From assembly GCA_020352595.1 (NCBI GenBank), contig CP070682.1, positions 80,756 to 86,999 on the forward strand: a DNA stretch of 6,244 nucleotides. The letters run 5' to 3'. Position numbers and translations under genes: made by a program. This document shows, in pieces, positions 6,123-6,244 of the stretch. The DNA is from a bacterium. Lineage in GTDB: Bacteria; BMS3Abin14. Below the pieces are notes generated by a model, which did not search any database, was not told the DNA's origin, and was given only the letters and a program-made list of their open reading frames with translations. Positions within the stretch are counted from its first letter, which is position 1; each line of letters starts with the position of its first letter.

Positions 6123-6244
6123 TACCACACCCCCTTGTCGCAGGTTTCAAGCCAGTGGACGAAAAGCCGTATACCTTCCTCGATGGGCACCGAGGGCTCG
6201 TAGCCGAGCATCTCCCTGGCCTTGGTGATGTCCGCGAAGGTTAC
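6122..6244 (-). CDS. C-terminal end of an NAD-dependent sugar-nucleotide epimerase/dehydratase (partial)
   Basis: Only the last 40 codons are in the window; the gene continues beyond the right edge. The reading frame gives [20 protein letters not shown] then [13 protein letters not shown], the hallmark tail of extended short-chain dehydrogenase/reductase sugar epimerases such as UDP-glucuronate/UDP-glucose 4-epimerases (typically TxADisKArrlLGYxPxvsleEGlrrfvxW). The exact substrate cannot be told without the N-terminal NAD-binding and catalytic YxxxK regions. The likely role is in surface polysaccharide or LPS sugar supply. The TAA stop (6124-6122) overlaps the ATG of the small unknown gene by one base. 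Confidence 0.85.
   Translation of the reverse strand, partial: VTFADITKAREMLGYEPSVPIEEGIRLFVHWLETCDKGVW

Overview
The window is a GC-rich piece of bacterial chromosome in which every supported gene reads on the minus strand. Gene content (a ferredoxin-dependent arylpyruvate oxidoreductase beside a phenylacetate-CoA ligase, a PHP phosphoesterase and a membrane-anchored TPR protein) suggests an anaerobe of the Desulfobacterota/Deltaproteobacteria type. That placement is inference from gene content and base composition; there is no rRNA or other marker to prove it.

Layout in the direction of transcription (right to left). (1) 6244-5865: the last 40 codons of a sugar-nucleotide epimerase-type SDR protein, whose stop codon overlaps the start of a small 85-residue protein of unknown function. 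(2) 5864-5484: a 381-base gene-free stretch with degenerate 7-bp repeats, a CTTCG-rich stem-loop, and an AT-rich island holding an 18-bp inverted repeat. (3) 5483-1645: a tight four-gene run made of a PHP-domain phosphoesterase, a single-pass membrane TPR protein, iorA and iorB. The TPR/iorA junction is a 4-base TTGA overlap, and iorB begins at or within a few bases of the iorA stop. (4) 1644-1391: a 254-base gap with more 7-bp repeats and a good sigma-70-like promoter. (5) 1390-89: a phenylacetate-CoA ligase-type gene (paaK family). (6) 88-1: a short tail with another small cluster of the 7-bp repeat.

Metabolic reading: IorA and IorB together should convert arylpyruvates (the transamination products of Trp, Phe and Tyr) plus CoA and oxidised ferredoxin to arylacetyl-CoA, CO2 and reduced ferredoxin. 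The ligase makes the same class of arylacyl-CoA from the free acid and ATP. The pair therefore suits either breakdown of aromatic amino acids or, run in reverse, assimilation of aryl acids into amino acids. The sequence does not decide between these. The roles of the TPR and PHP proteins in this run are unknown.

The most unusual non-coding signal is a family of degenerate heptanucleotide tandem repeats found in all three intergenic spaces longer than about 80 bases. No CRISPR array, insertion sequence, tRNA, rRNA or convincing rho-independent terminator was seen.
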